Assembly (NCBI GenBank): GCA_001942045.1
Contig: MSTD01000050.1
Span: 25,875-40,703 of the forward strand
Direction: 5' to 3'
DNA from: Mycolicibacterium porcinum
GTDB lineage: Bacteria; Actinomycetota; Actinomycetes; Mycobacteriales; Mycobacteriaceae
DNA length: 14,829 bases
Shown: in pieces, positions 7,500 to 14,723 of the stretch
How positions within the stretch are numbered: position 1 is the first letter of the stretch
Layout of the letters: each line of letters starts with the position of its first letter
Made by a program: the position numbers and the translations under genes
Notes under the pieces: model-generated
Told to the model about the DNA's origin: nothing
The model's database searches: none
What the model saw: only the letters and a program-made list of their open reading frames with translations

Positions 7500-8867
7500 C
7501 TAGATCGCCGCGCCCGGATTGAGGATGTTCTGCGGATCCAGCGCTCGCTTGATCCGGTGATTGAGTTCCACTGCGTCCGGGCCGATCTGGCCGGCCAGCC
7601 ACGGCTGCTTGAGCCGGCCCACGCCGTGCTCGCCGGTGATGGTGCCGCCGAGTCCCACGGCGAGATCCATGATCTCGCCGAACGCCAGCTGGGCCCGCGC
7701 AGCCATGTCAGCATCGGCGGGATCGAACACGATCAGCGGATGGGTATTGCCGTCCCCGGCGTGCGCGATCACCGAGATCAGCAGATCCCGATCCGCCGCG
7801 ATCGCGGCCACCGCGCTGACCAGTTCGGCCAGTGCCGGCAGTGGCACGCCGACGTCCTCCAATAGCAGTGATCCCTTGGCCTCCACGGCCGGGATGGCGA
7901 ATCGCCGGGCGGCCACGAAGGCCTCGCCTTCGTCCGGGTCGGAGGTGGAAAACACCTCGGTGGCACCGCATTCGGTGAACACCTGAGCCATGAATTCGGC
8001 GTCGTCGGCGCCCGCGGCACCGCGATCGTCGGAGGCCGCCACCATCATCGCCGCGGCGTTGCGGTCCAGCCCCATCTTGAGCTTGTCCTCGACGGCGTTG
8101 ATCGCGACGGCGTCCATGAACTCCAGCATCGACGGCCGGATCCTGCCGGTGATCTTCACGACGGAATTCGACGCGGCTTCCACCGAGTCGAACGTGGCCA
8201 CCACGGTGCAGGGGGAGTGCTGCGGGGGTAGCAGCCGCAGCGTCGCCTCGGTGACTACGCCCAAGGTGCCCTCGCTGCCGACGAACAGCTTGGTCAGGCT
8301 AAGGCCCGCAACATCTTTCAGCCGCGGTCCGCCCAGGCGCACCGCGGTGCCGTCGGCCAGCACCACCTGCAGGCCGAGGATGTAGTCGGTGGTCACGCCG
8401 TACTTGACGCAGCACAGGCCGCCTGCGTTGGTGGCGACGTTGCCTCCGATGCTGCAGATCTCGAACGACGACGGGTCCGGTGGGTACCACAGCCCGTGTG
8501 CGGCAACGGCTTTCTTCACCTCGGCGTTGAGCAGTCCGGGTTGTACGACCGCGGTGCGGGTGATGGGGTCGACGGTGATGTCCCGCATCTTCTCGGTGGA
8601 CAACACGATGCCGCCGTCGAGCGCCGTCGCACCGCCGGACAATCCGGTACCCGCGCCGCGCGGCACGACGGCCACCTGGTGTGCGCTGGCCCAGCGCAGC
8701 ACCGTCTGCACCTCCTCGGTGCGGGTGGGTCGGACCACGGCGAGCGGTGTGCCCGCCGCCGGGTCGGCGGCCCGGTCCTGGCGGTAGGAGGCCAGAATGT
8801 CGGGGTCGGTGACGACGACACCCTCGGGCAGTTCGCTGATCAGCATCGGCAGCGCGGCGGCATTCAC
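7500..8867 (-). CDS. FAD-linked oxidase, GlcD/D-lactate dehydrogenase-like
   Basis: This 455-residue flavoenzyme belongs to the vanillyl-alcohol oxidase/PCMH family, whose GlcD-type members oxidise 2-hydroxy acids such as glycolate or D-lactate. The FAD-binding domain shows PRGAGTGLSGGA (69-80) and the glycine-rich SIGGNVATNAGG (139-150). The C-terminal domain has HAGDGNTHP (369-377) and GEHGVGRLK (412-420), typical metal and substrate-binding segments. The full length is present. It starts with GTG at 8867, 9 bp after the tap stop, so it is probably cotranscribed with tap. The same order, tap then this gene, is what I recall for Rv1258c-Rv1257c. Why an oxidase shares a message with a drug pump is not known. 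The exact substrate cannot be read from the sequence. Confidence 0.9.
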   Translation of the reverse strand: MNAAALPMLISELPEGVVVTDPDILASYRQDRAADPAAGTPLAVVRPTRTEEVQTVLRWASAHQVAVVPRGAGTGLSGGATALDGGIVLSTEKMRDITVDPITRTAVVQPGLLNAEVKKAVAAHGLWYPPDPSSFEICSIGGNVATNAGGLCCVKYGVTTDYILGLQVVLADGTAVRLGGPRLKDVAGLSLTKLFVGSEGTLGVVTEATLRLLPPQHSPCTVVATFDSVEAASNSVVKITGRIRPSMLEFMDAVAINAVEDKLKMGLDRNAAAMMVAASDDRGAAGADDAEFMAQVFTECGATEVFSTSDPDEGEAFVAARRFAIPAVEAKGSLLLEDVGVPLPALAELVSAVAAIAADRDLLISVIAHAGDGNTHPLIVFDPADADMAARAQLAFGEIMDLAVGLGGTITGEHGVGRLKQPWLAGQIGPDAVELNHRIKRALDPQNILNPGAAI

Positions 8868-8876
8868 GCTTCGATG

Positions 8877-10100
8877 CTAGGTGGGCCGGTCCAGGTCACG
8901 TAGCGCGGTCAGGAACACCGCGCTGACGCCGAGTAGCAGCATCGGCAGGGACAGGGCGAGGAACGTCGCATGCAGGCCGGCGGCGTCGGCCAGTGGCCCG
9001 GCCAGGATCAGCCCGAGCGGACCCGCGGCGTAGGCCAGTGAACCCATCACCCCGACCACCCGGCCCCGCAGATGCTGCGGTGCGGTGGTCTGCATGACGT
9101 AGTTGTAGATGGGGGCGATCGGGCCGTAGACGAACCCGACGATTGCGCACAGCACCAGGATCAGCGGAAGCGGCGGCAGGAACGCGATCACGGTCATCGC
9201 CACTCCGAGCGTGATCACCGCGGTCAGCATGGTGGCCCGTCTGCTCATGTACTTGGACATCACCGCGTAGCCGAGCGCACCCAGCAGACCGCCGATGCTC
9301 AACGCCATCAACACCCAGCCGAGTTCGGTGGGCTCGTTGCGGTCGGTGAAATATTTCGGAAAAAGGACCGATTCCATCGGCATGTACAGGCCGGTGGCCA
9401 CCAGGTCGACGATGGCCAGGGTGCGCAATACCGGTGTGTGCCAGACGAATCGCAGCCCCTCGGCGATGCCGGCGAGCACACTTTCGGTCAGCATCGAGCG
9501 GTCCGGGGTGCCCGCACCTTCCAGTCGCAACACCGAGATGGCCAGGATCGAGCAGCAGAACGCCCCGGCGGTCACCCACATGGTGTTGATCCCACCGAGG
9601 GTGGCGATCAACAGGCCGCCGATACCCGGGCCGACGATGTAGGCCAGGTTGAACACCGCCTCGTACACGCTGTTCGCGTGGTCCAGCGTCCAACCGGCCC
9701 GTGCCGCGGCCTCGGGCAACATGGTTTCGCGGGCGGTCATCCCGGCCGGATCGAAGAAGGCGCCCAGACCGGCCAGGATCGCCAGCGCCGCGACGTTCAC
9801 CGCCTCCACTCCGAAGATCAGGGCCAGCACGGGGACCGCCGCGACCGACAGCGCGGAGAGCAGATCCGAGATCATCGAGACCCGCCTGCGGCCCAGATAG
9901 TCGACGGCCGCTCCGGCGATAAGGGTGGCGACCAGCAGCGGGAGCGTCCCGGCCATCGCGACGATCGATGCGTCGAGCGCGGATCCGTTGCGTTGCAACA
10001 CCAGCCACGGGAACGCGACGATCGTGATTCCATTGCCTGTGCCGGCCATCAGGGCGGCGAACAGGATCAGCAGCAGTGGGCCGCGCCGTTTATCGGTCAT
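8877..10100 (-). CDS. tap: MFS multidrug efflux transporter Tap
   Basis: This 407-residue major facilitator protein is a proton-driven efflux pump. Tap proteins export tetracycline, aminoglycosides and other drugs. The sequence is close to what I remember of M. tuberculosis Tap (Rv1258c): [14 protein letters not shown] with [11 protein letters not shown] near the start, the loop motif DYLGRRRVS (67-75), [13 protein letters not shown] (241-253) and LRGRVVGVM (344-352). Twelve hydrophobic helices are plausible. I chose ATG 10100. The reading frame stays open further upstream to 10424, but that part overlaps udgB and does not look like this family. An extended -10 (TGTTAGATT) lies upstream. In M. 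tuberculosis tap belongs to the WhiB7 antibiotic-stress regulon, and an AT-rich element here fits that arrangement. It shares a 68-bp divergent gap with udgB. Confidence 0.95.
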   Translation of the reverse strand: MTDKRRGPLLLILFAALMAGTGNGITIVAFPWLVLQRNGSALDASIVAMAGTLPLLVATLIAGAAVDYLGRRRVSMISDLLSALSVAAVPVLALIFGVEAVNVAALAILAGLGAFFDPAGMTARETMLPEAAARAGWTLDHANSVYEAVFNLAYIVGPGIGGLLIATLGGINTMWVTAGAFCCSILAISVLRLEGAGTPDRSMLTESVLAGIAEGLRFVWHTPVLRTLAIVDLVATGLYMPMESVLFPKYFTDRNEPTELGWVLMALSIGGLLGALGYAVMSKYMSRRATMLTAVITLGVAMTVIAFLPPLPLILVLCAIVGFVYGPIAPIYNYVMQTTAPQHLRGRVVGVMGSLAYAAGPLGLILAGPLADAAGLHATFLALSLPMLLLGVSAVFLTALRDLDRPT

Positions 10101-10114
10101 GGGTATCGCGGCCG

Positions 10115-10152
10115 AATCTAACAGCGCGCCCGCACCCGCCGCGATGGAATTT
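10115..10152 (-). promoter_or_regulatory. Candidate WhiB7-type promoter of tap
   Basis: Reading the minus strand: an AT run AAATT (10152-10148), three bases, a poor -35 TCGCGG (10144-10139), an 18-bp spacer, then -10 TAGATT (10120-10115) with an upstream TG that makes it an extended -10. WhiB7 targets are described as having an AT-rich motif about 3 bp before the -35, which this matches in spacing. The AT run is short, so this is tentative. Confidence 0.4.
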
Positions 10153-10168
10153 CCGGCACAGTGAGGTG

Positions 10169-10999
10169 ATGCTGTTGCCTCACCCCAGGACTGGGGTCCT
10201 GTTCCCGTCGCCGGTGCCACCCGGCTCGGGTTGGCCGGGCGATCCGGCGGATGCGTCGACGCCGGTACCCGAGACGCCCGCGCAGGTGCGTCGGCTGGCT
10301 GCCCGAGCCGCCACCGTGGACGAGTTGGACGCGCAGATCTCGGTGTGCCGGGCCTGCCCCCGGCTGGTGAAGTGGCGTGAAGAGGTTGCCGTGGCCAAGC
10401 GGAAATCCTTTGCTGATCAACCATATTGGGGTCGACCCGCCACGGGACTCGGGGTGGACAACCCCGGCATCTTCATCGTCGGCCTGGCGCCGGCCGCGCA
10501 GGGCGCCAACCGCACCGGTCGCGTGTTCACCGGCGACCGATCCGGGGACTTCCTGTTCGCCTCCCTGTACCGGACCGGCCTGGCGAATCAGGCCGAGAGC
10601 GTCGACGCGGCCGACGGCCTGCAGTTGATCGGCACCCGCATGGCGGCCGCGGTGCGCTGTGCGCCGCCGGCCAACGCGCCCACCCCGGCCGAGCGGTCCA
10701 CCTGTGCACCGTGGTTGCAGGCCGAATGGCGGTTGGTGGGGCCGTCGGTGCGGGTGGTCGTCGCGTTGGGCGGGTTCGCGTGGCGCGCGGCGCTGGAGCT
10801 GATCGGCTCGGACCTCAAACCCGCGCCCAAGTTCGGCCACGGTGCGACGGCCACCCTGGCCTCCGCGTTCGGCCCCGTCACCCTGCTGGGGTGCTTCCAC
10901 CCCAGCCAGCAGAACACGTTCACGGGCCGGCTGACCGAGGCCATGCTCGACGACATCTTCGTCACCGCCAAGCGCCTCGGGAACGAACCCGCCGGCTGA
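10169..10999 (+). CDS. udgB: Type 5 uracil-DNA glycosylase UdgB
   Basis: This 276-residue DNA repair enzyme removes uracil, and in this family also hypoxanthine and other deaminated bases, from DNA to begin base-excision repair. It is a family 5 UDG: CRACPRL supplies C60 and C63, and C164 and C179 complete the likely 4Fe-4S cluster. The active-site block is [19 protein letters not shown] (105-123), which has the alanine-rich motif of family 5 rather than the Asn or Asp of other UDGs. [10 protein letters not shown] (244-253) is the second motif. ATG 10169 is preferred, because the open frame back to 10076 runs into the tap promoter and gives unrelated sequence. GTG 10166 is also in frame, and GAGG lies very close to the start. 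It is divergent from tap and corresponds to Rv1259. Confidence 0.93.
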   Translation: MLLPHPRTGVLFPSPVPPGSGWPGDPADASTPVPETPAQVRRLAARAATVDELDAQISVCRACPRLVKWREEVAVAKRKSFADQPYWGRPATGLGVDNPGIFIVGLAPAAQGANRTGRVFTGDRSGDFLFASLYRTGLANQAESVDAADGLQLIGTRMAAAVRCAPPANAPTPAERSTCAPWLQAEWRLVGPSVRVVVALGGFAWRAALELIGSDLKPAPKFGHGATATLASAFGPVTLLGCFHPSQQNTFTGRLTEAMLDDIFVTAKRLGNEPAG

Positions 11000-11015
11000 T
11001 GACGTTGACGGTGTC

Positions 11016-12065
11016 ATGCGGCTTTCTGTCCTCGACCTCGTCCCGGTGCGTACCGACCAGTCAACTGCCGATGCCCTGACGGCAACGACTCACCTCGCGC
11101 AGACCGCTGACCGGCTCGGATACACCCGCTACTGGCTCGCCGAGCACCACAACATGCCCGCGGTGGCTGCCACCAGCCCGCCGGTTCTGATCGCACATCT
11201 GGCCGCGCAGACGTCTCAGCTGCGGCTGGGCTCGGGAGGCGTGATGCTGCCCAATCACGCCCCGTTGGCGGTGGCCGAGCAGTTCGCGCTGCTGGAGGCC
11301 GCCCACCCGGGCCGCATCGACCTCGGCATCGGCCGGGCGCCGGGCTCCGACCCGGTCACCTCGCTGGCGCTGCGCGGCGCCGCCGGCCGCGACGATCGCG
11401 ATATCGAGGCGTTCCCGCAGTACCTCGATGATGTCGTGGCGCTGATGAGTGCACGCGGCGTGCGGGTGCCGCTGCCGCGGGATCTGATGCGGGAGAACTA
11501 CGTGCTCAAGGCGACGCCCGCGGCGGTCACCGAGCCGCGGATGTGGCTGCTCGGTTCGTCGATGTACTCGGCGCATCTGGCCGCGGCCAAGGGGTTGCCG
11601 TATGTGTTCGCCCACCACTTCTCCGGGCAGGGCACCGCCGAGGCGCTGGTCGTCTACCGCGACGAGTTCCAGCCCAGCGACCTGGCGTCCGAGCCCGTGA
11701 CCTTCCTTACCGTGAATGCCTCGGTGGCCGAGACCACCGAGGAGGCCATGGCTTTGCTCCTGCCGCAGCTGCAGATGATGGGCCGGCTGCGGACCGGTCA
11801 GCCGCTCGGTGCCCTCGATCTGGTCGAGGATGCCGAGGCGACGACCCTCACCCCGCAGGCGCAGGCGGTTGTGGCCTCCGGGCTTCGGCGCGCCGTGGTC
11901 GGTTCGCCCACCGAGGCGGCCGAGCAGGTCCGAGCCCTGGCCGCGGAGTTCGACGTCGACGAGGTGATGGTCAACCCGGTGGGTTCGGCCCGCCGCGGCG
12001 CCGATCCGGCCACCGCGACGGCGCGCGATACCACCCTGGAACTGCTCGCCAAGGAGCTGTTCTGA
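11016..12065 (+). CDS. LLM class flavin-dependent oxidoreductase
   Basis: This 349-residue TIM-barrel enzyme belongs to the luciferase-like monooxygenase superfamily, in the FMN alkanal-monooxygenase-like branch (YhbW/YwcH type). Family segments are RYWLAEHHNMP (38-48), SGGVMLPNHAPLAVAEQF (73-90) and HPGRIDLGIGRAPG (97-110). The C-terminal part has VVGSPTEAAEQVRALA (294-309), the usual cofactor-side helix region. It lies 16 bp after udgB and is probably cotranscribed with it. In M. tuberculosis an oxidoreductase (Rv1260) follows udgB. I recall that one as a different flavoprotein type, so this may be a replacement rather than an orthologue. It converges with the Ddn-like gene, 7 bp apart. The start has no strong ribosome site. 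The substrate is unknown, and F420 in place of FMN cannot be excluded. Confidence 0.9.
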   Translation: MRLSVLDLVPVRTDQSTADALTATTHLAQTADRLGYTRYWLAEHHNMPAVAATSPPVLIAHLAAQTSQLRLGSGGVMLPNHAPLAVAEQFALLEAAHPGRIDLGIGRAPGSDPVTSLALRGAAGRDDRDIEAFPQYLDDVVALMSARGVRVPLPRDLMRENYVLKATPAAVTEPRMWLLGSSMYSAHLAAAKGLPYVFAHHFSGQGTAEALVVYRDEFQPSDLASEPVTFLTVNASVAETTEEAMALLLPQLQMMGRLRTGQPLGALDLVEDAEATTLTPQAQAVVASGLRRAVVGSPTEAAEQVRALAAEFDVDEVMVNPVGSARRGADPATATARDTTLELLAKELF

Positions 12066-12072
12066 GGCGCCG

Positions 12073-12522
12073 CTAAGGCGTCAGCACGACCACCGGAATC
12101 GGTCGCGTGGTCCGCTTCTGGTAGCCGATGTAGCGGTTCTTGTTGCCCTTCATGTTGTTCACGATCTCCCACAACCGCGGGTAGTCGGGGTCTCCGGGCA
12201 ATACCGGCTTGGCCGTCACACCGAATCGCTTGGGTCCCACGTTGATCTGGACCTGCGGTTTGGCCTTGAGGTTGTGGTACCAGCCCGGAGATGTGGGCTC
12301 GCCGCCTTTCGACGCCACCACGAGGTAGTCGGCGCCGTCCTTCGCGTAGGCCAGCGAATTCGCGCGCTGCTGGCCGGTTTTGGCGCCGACGGTATGCAGG
12401 ATCAGTGTCGACGGACCACCCGGGATCGTGTGCCCGATCCGGCCGTCGGTGGCCTTGTAGATCTTGTCGTGCAACAACAACATCGGGAGACCGATGTAAC
12501 GCTCCCACCAGGGCATGCTCAT
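12073..12522 (-). CDS. F420-dependent oxidoreductase, Ddn (deazaflavin nitroreductase) family
   Basis: This 149-residue split-barrel protein belongs to the Ddn family, which uses reduced coenzyme F420 to reduce quinones or nitro compounds. The family motif runs HTVGAKTGQQR (43-53), followed by YLVVASKGGEPTSPGWYHN (66-84) that contacts F420. Tyr131 and Tyr134 lie in the C-terminal segment where Ddn has its substrate tyrosines. I chose ATG 12522 over the upstream ATG 12567: the upstream start overlaps the HIT gene by 41 bp and adds unrelated residues, AGGA lies 8 bp before 12522, and 149 residues agrees with my memory of Rv1261c. It is the last gene of the VOC-HIT-Ddn operon, 4 bp after the HIT stop. 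A role in redox defence or xenobiotic reduction is inferred. Confidence 0.9.
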   Translation of the reverse strand: MSMPWWERYIGLPMLLLHDKIYKATDGRIGHTIPGGPSTLILHTVGAKTGQQRANSLAYAKDGADYLVVASKGGEPTSPGWYHNLKAKPQVQINVGPKRFGVTAKPVLPGDPDYPRLWEIVNNMKGNKNRYIGYQKRTTRPIPVVVLTP

Positions 12523-12526
12523 GCGC

Positions 12527-12964
12527 TCAATCCTGCGCGGATTCGTCCAGCTGCGCCAATGCTGCACGTAGCAGGCGGCCGGACTCCTCGCGGTCGGGGT
12601 CGCGGCGCACCATCATGCCCTTGACGAACGACAGTTTGTCGCCGGCCTGGCGCGGCACCACGTGCAGGTGGATGTGGAACACGCTCTGGAACGCGGCCTT
12701 GCCGTCGTTGATCACGATGTTGTTGCCGTCGGCGTGCAGCCCGGACTGCCGGGCGGCACGTGCGATGCGCTGGCCGATGCGGGCCATCGCGGCCACGGTG
12801 TCCGCCGGGGTGTCGGTCAGATCGACCGTGTGTCGCTTCGGGATCACCAGGGTGTGGCCGCGGGTGAACGGTCTGATGTCGAGAATGCCCAGGTATTCGT
12901 CGTCCTCGTAGATGCGGATGGCGGGGGCCTCCCCGGCGACGATGGCGCAGAACACGCAAGACAT
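12527..12964 (-). CDS. HIT family nucleotide-binding hydrolase
   Basis: This 145-residue protein is a histidine-triad hydrolase or transferase that acts on nucleotide phosphoramidates or dinucleoside polyphosphates. The triad is FHIHLHVVPR, with H97, H99 and H101. C3 and C6 (CVFC) with later histidines can form the zinc site seen in many bacterial HIT proteins. The segments EYLGILDIRPFTRGHTLVIP (23-42) and DGNNIVINDGKAAFQSVFH (79-97) are typical. The length is normal for the family. It starts 9 bp after the VOC gene and ends 4 bp before the Ddn-like gene, so the three form one operon. Rv1262c is the matching M. tuberculosis gene. Its in vivo substrate is unknown. Confidence 0.93.
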   Translation of the reverse strand: MSCVFCAIVAGEAPAIRIYEDDEYLGILDIRPFTRGHTLVIPKRHTVDLTDTPADTVAAMARIGQRIARAARQSGLHADGNNIVINDGKAAFQSVFHIHLHVVPRQAGDKLSFVKGMMVRRDPDREESGRLLRAALAQLDESAQD

Positions 12965-12973
12965 GCCGCCACG

Positions 12974-13444
12974 TTAGCCGCCTGCGGTGGCCGCCCATTC
13001 GGCGACGCGGCGTTCGCGCTCCTGCGGCGTGAGGTCTTCGACGCGCGTCATCACGGTCCAGCGCTGGCCGAACGGGTCGAGGATGGAGGCGAACCGGTCG
13101 CCGGTGACGAAGGTCTGCGCGGGCTCGCGGATCGTCGCCCCCGCCTTCTCGGCTCGGGCAACCACGCCGTCGACGTCCGGGCAGTACAACCCGATGGAAT
13201 GGGTCGCCGCGGCACCCGGCGCCGGGGCGGCGATCTGATAGGCCTCCTGCGGGTCGCCGAGTTGCAGTCGGCCGGTGCCGAAGTCCAGTTCGGCATGTGC
13301 GACGGTGCCGTCGGGTCCGTCCATCCGTTCGACGACTTCGGCGCCGAACACGTTCTGATAGAACGTGATTGCCTTGGCGGCGCCGTCGACGCAGATGAAC
13401 GGGGTCAGGCTGGTGTAGCCCTGCGGAATCGGTGTGACACTCAT
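12974..13444 (-). CDS. VOC superfamily (glyoxalase/PhnB-like) protein
   Basis: This 156-residue protein has the paired beta-alpha-beta-beta-beta fold of the vicinal oxygen chelate superfamily, closest to PhnB-like proteins. Recognisable pieces are YTSLTPFICVDGAAKAITFY (10-29), FGAEVVERM (33-41), GRLQLGD (58-64) and the second half ending ILDPFGQRWTV (121-131). PhnB-like members often lack full glyoxalase metal ligands and their function is mostly unknown. I chose ATG 13444. The frame stays open to 14026, but that extension is antisense to the AraC-type gene. The start is only 27 bp from the divergent regulator start, so the two share a very small control region. It is the first gene of the VOC-HIT-Ddn operon, and the AraC-type protein is a candidate regulator. 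Confidence 0.88.
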   Translation of the reverse strand: MSVTPIPQGYTSLTPFICVDGAAKAITFYQNVFGAEVVERMDGPDGTVAHAELDFGTGRLQLGDPQEAYQIAAPAPGAAATHSIGLYCPDVDGVVARAEKAGATIREPAQTFVTGDRFASILDPFGQRWTVMTRVEDLTPQERERRVAEWAATAGG

Positions 13445-13458
13445 ACGGACCAGTTTCG

Positions 13459-13464
13459 TAGGCT
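13459..13464 (+). promoter_or_regulatory. Candidate -10 box for the AraC-type gene
   Basis: TAGGCT ends 7 nt before ATG 13472, the spacing for a leaderless start. On the other strand TACGAA (13460-13455) lies 10 nt before the VOC start and overlaps this box by two bases. Both are weak on sequence alone. Confidence 0.35.
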
Positions 13465-13471
13465 TATGGCG

Positions 13472-14296
13472 ATGCCGGCTTGGAAAAATGCGCCAGAGCG
13501 GGGTGTGGTCGGCCGTGCCGGCAATGCCTCTGCTTTCGACCTGCACCGCTGGGCGCCGTCGGAGGATGCGGCGAGGTTCGTCGAGCACTTCTGGTCGGTG
13601 ACCTGGGACCGGCGCGAGGCGGGGCCGTTCGAGAGCACGGTCATCACGTTCCCGGCCATGCACCTGACGCGTGAGTGGGGCGATGATGGTGTGCGCCATG
13701 GTCATCGGCTGCCCAGCACGTTGCTGCACGGCGTGGTGCCGAAAGTATTCCGCATCACCATCAGCGGCCGTGGGGCAGTGGTGGGGGCACGGTTCAGGCC
13801 CGGTGGCTTCACCGCCCGGTTCGGCGGGGACGCCGCTGAGATGACCGGCCGCGTGGTGCCGGTGGGCGACGAGTTGCTGGGAACGACAGTCGATTTCGGT
13901 GAGGATGCGACGGCGGTCCGGCGCGATTTCGACTCTTGCATCGGTGCGATTACCGGCGAGGTGGATCCGACGTATCGTGCGTTGACGCCACTGGTCGATC
14001 GGATGCGCGACGACGCGACCTTGCATCGGGTCGATCAGGTCATGGCGCTCTCGCCGTGGAGTACCCGAACCACGCAGCGAGTGTTCCGCCGTTACGTCGG
14101 GGTGACGGTCAAGTGGGTGCTGTGCCGGTACCGGCTACAGCAGGCGGCGCTGGAGATCGAGAGTGCGCCCGACGTCGATTTCGCAGATCTCGCAGTACGC
14201 CTCGGCTGGTATGACCAGGCCCATTTCATCAACGACTTCAGGTCCATGCTGGGCAGCACGCCGGGGGAGTACGCGGCCGCGCATAGTGGCGGTTAA
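13472..14296 (+). CDS. AraC family transcriptional regulator
   Basis: This 274-residue DNA-binding regulator has an N-terminal sensing domain of the DUF6597-like type (about 20-115: FVEHFWSVTWD, then VVGARFRPGGF) and a C-terminal AraC domain (about 185-267). The second helix-turn-helix shows LAVRLGWYDQAHFINDFRS and ends in the usual STPGEYA. This class is common in actinobacteria beside small enzymes of the VOC or DinB type that it may control. ATG 13472 is preferred, since TAGGCT ends 7 nt upstream. ATG 13466 in the same frame is only 1 nt from that box. The frame is open much further upstream, but that part is antisense to the HIT and VOC genes. Its stop overlaps the stop of the convergent secreted-protein gene. 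Confidence 0.9.
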   Translation: MPAWKNAPERGVVGRAGNASAFDLHRWAPSEDAARFVEHFWSVTWDRREAGPFESTVITFPAMHLTREWGDDGVRHGHRLPSTLLHGVVPKVFRITISGRGAVVGARFRPGGFTARFGGDAAEMTGRVVPVGDELLGTTVDFGEDATAVRRDFDSCIGAITGEVDPTYRALTPLVDRMRDDATLHRVDQVMALSPWSTRTTQRVFRRYVGVTVKWVLCRYRLQQAALEIESAPDVDFADLAVRLGWYDQAHFINDFRSMLGSTPGEYAAAHSGG

Positions 14297-14586
14297 CCGT
14301 CGATATGGGTCGGTGGATCGGCGAAGGTGAAATCGAACGGATAGTCATGGCCGGGGCCCATCGGATCGCAGCGCTTGACGGGCACCAGGTGGGAACTGAA
14401 GCCGCTGGGCACATAACCCCAAGTCCCGATGCATCGTTGCCAGGTGCCGTCGGGCTGGATGGGGCCGTCGCACTTGCTGATGACGTTGCCGCCGTACACG
14501 CAGCCGGCGCTGGCCGGCGGGGCCGAGGTGATCAGCCCGGCCACGGTCAGCACTGTGGCCATGCCTCCGATGATGAAGAGCTTCAT
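14293..14586 (-). CDS. Small secreted CDGP-domain protein
   Basis: This 97-residue precursor has a signal peptide: MK, a hydrophobic core to about residue 20, and the cleavage site ASA before Gly28. The mature protein of about 70 residues has four cysteines (C29, C39, C52, C73), which could form two disulfides outside the cell. The segment KCDGPIQPDGTWQRC (38-52) is the mark of small mycobacterial secreted proteins annotated as CDGP-domain. LVPVKRCDPMGPG (67-79) and DPPTHID near the end are also familiar. Function is unknown. GGGAGA at 14591-14596 is a good ribosome binding site 4 bases before the ATG, unlike most genes here. Its TAA stop and that of the AraC-type gene share the palindrome TTAA. 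Confidence 0.87.
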   Translation of the reverse strand: MKLFIIGGMATVLTVAGLITSAPPASAGCVYGGNVISKCDGPIQPDGTWQRCIGTWGYVPSGFSSHLVPVKRCDPMGPGHDYPFDFTFADPPTHIDG

Positions 14587-14590
14587 GGGT

Positions 14591-14596
14591 TCTCCC
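14591..14596 (-). promoter_or_regulatory. Ribosome binding site of the CDGP gene
   Basis: GGGAGA on the minus strand, 4 nt before the ATG at 14586, is one of the few clear Shine-Dalgarno sequences at the head of a transcription unit in the window. It fixes the start and implies a leadered mRNA with its promoter somewhere in 14600-14720. No convincing promoter was seen there. Confidence 0.6.
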
Positions 14597-14708
14597 GTCT
14601 GCCGCTACCAAGGACGCTACCGCTCAGGCAACTCGGCGGTGGCGCCTTTATGCCTTTCGTCGCGGGTCGGCAGTGTCCAACGCCCTCCGACGCCATCAGA
14701 GGGGCACC

Positions 14709-14722
14709 GCCGCTCGCGCGGC
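14709..14722 (-). terminator. Short GC hairpin after the right-end gene, possible terminator
   Basis: GCCGC, loop of four, GCGGC: a perfect 5-bp stem that begins one base after the stop of the minus-strand gene at 14724. There is no T-run after it. Mycobacterial terminators often lack one, but the stem is short, so the call is weak. Confidence 0.3.
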
Positions 14723-14723
14723 T

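Noticed and set aside
6644..7714. A 356-codon minus-strand frame opposite the rhomboid gene
   Set aside because: The rhomboid catalytic motifs are intact on the plus strand, and the minus frame is His/Arg-rich with no recognisable family.
10076..10168. Upstream start for udgB giving 307 residues
   Set aside because: The extra 31 residues overlap the tap start and promoter and do not resemble UDG sequence. ATG 10169 begins the expected protein.
10101..10424. A 108-residue N-terminal extension of Tap
   Set aside because: It lies antisense to udgB, crosses the divergent promoter region, and the family starts close to MTDKRRG. A start at 10100 gives 407 residues, normal for Tap.
12523..12567. 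Upstream ATG for the Ddn-like protein
   Set aside because: It would overlap the HIT gene by 41 bp. The start at 12522 has AGGA upstream and gives the length expected for the family.
12662..13465. A long N-terminal extension of the AraC-type gene on the plus strand
   Set aside because: It is antisense to the HIT and VOC genes, both with clear motifs, and shows no domain of its own.
13445..14026. A 194-residue N-terminal extension of the VOC protein
   Set aside because: It is antisense to the AraC-type gene. The VOC fold begins right after ATG 13444.
14587..14723. Possible small RNA or promoter in the right-hand intergenic gap
   Set aside because: Apart from the ribosome site and a short hairpin I saw no convincing promoter or RNA structure. 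TAGCGT and CATAAA were considered as -10 boxes but have no properly spaced -35.
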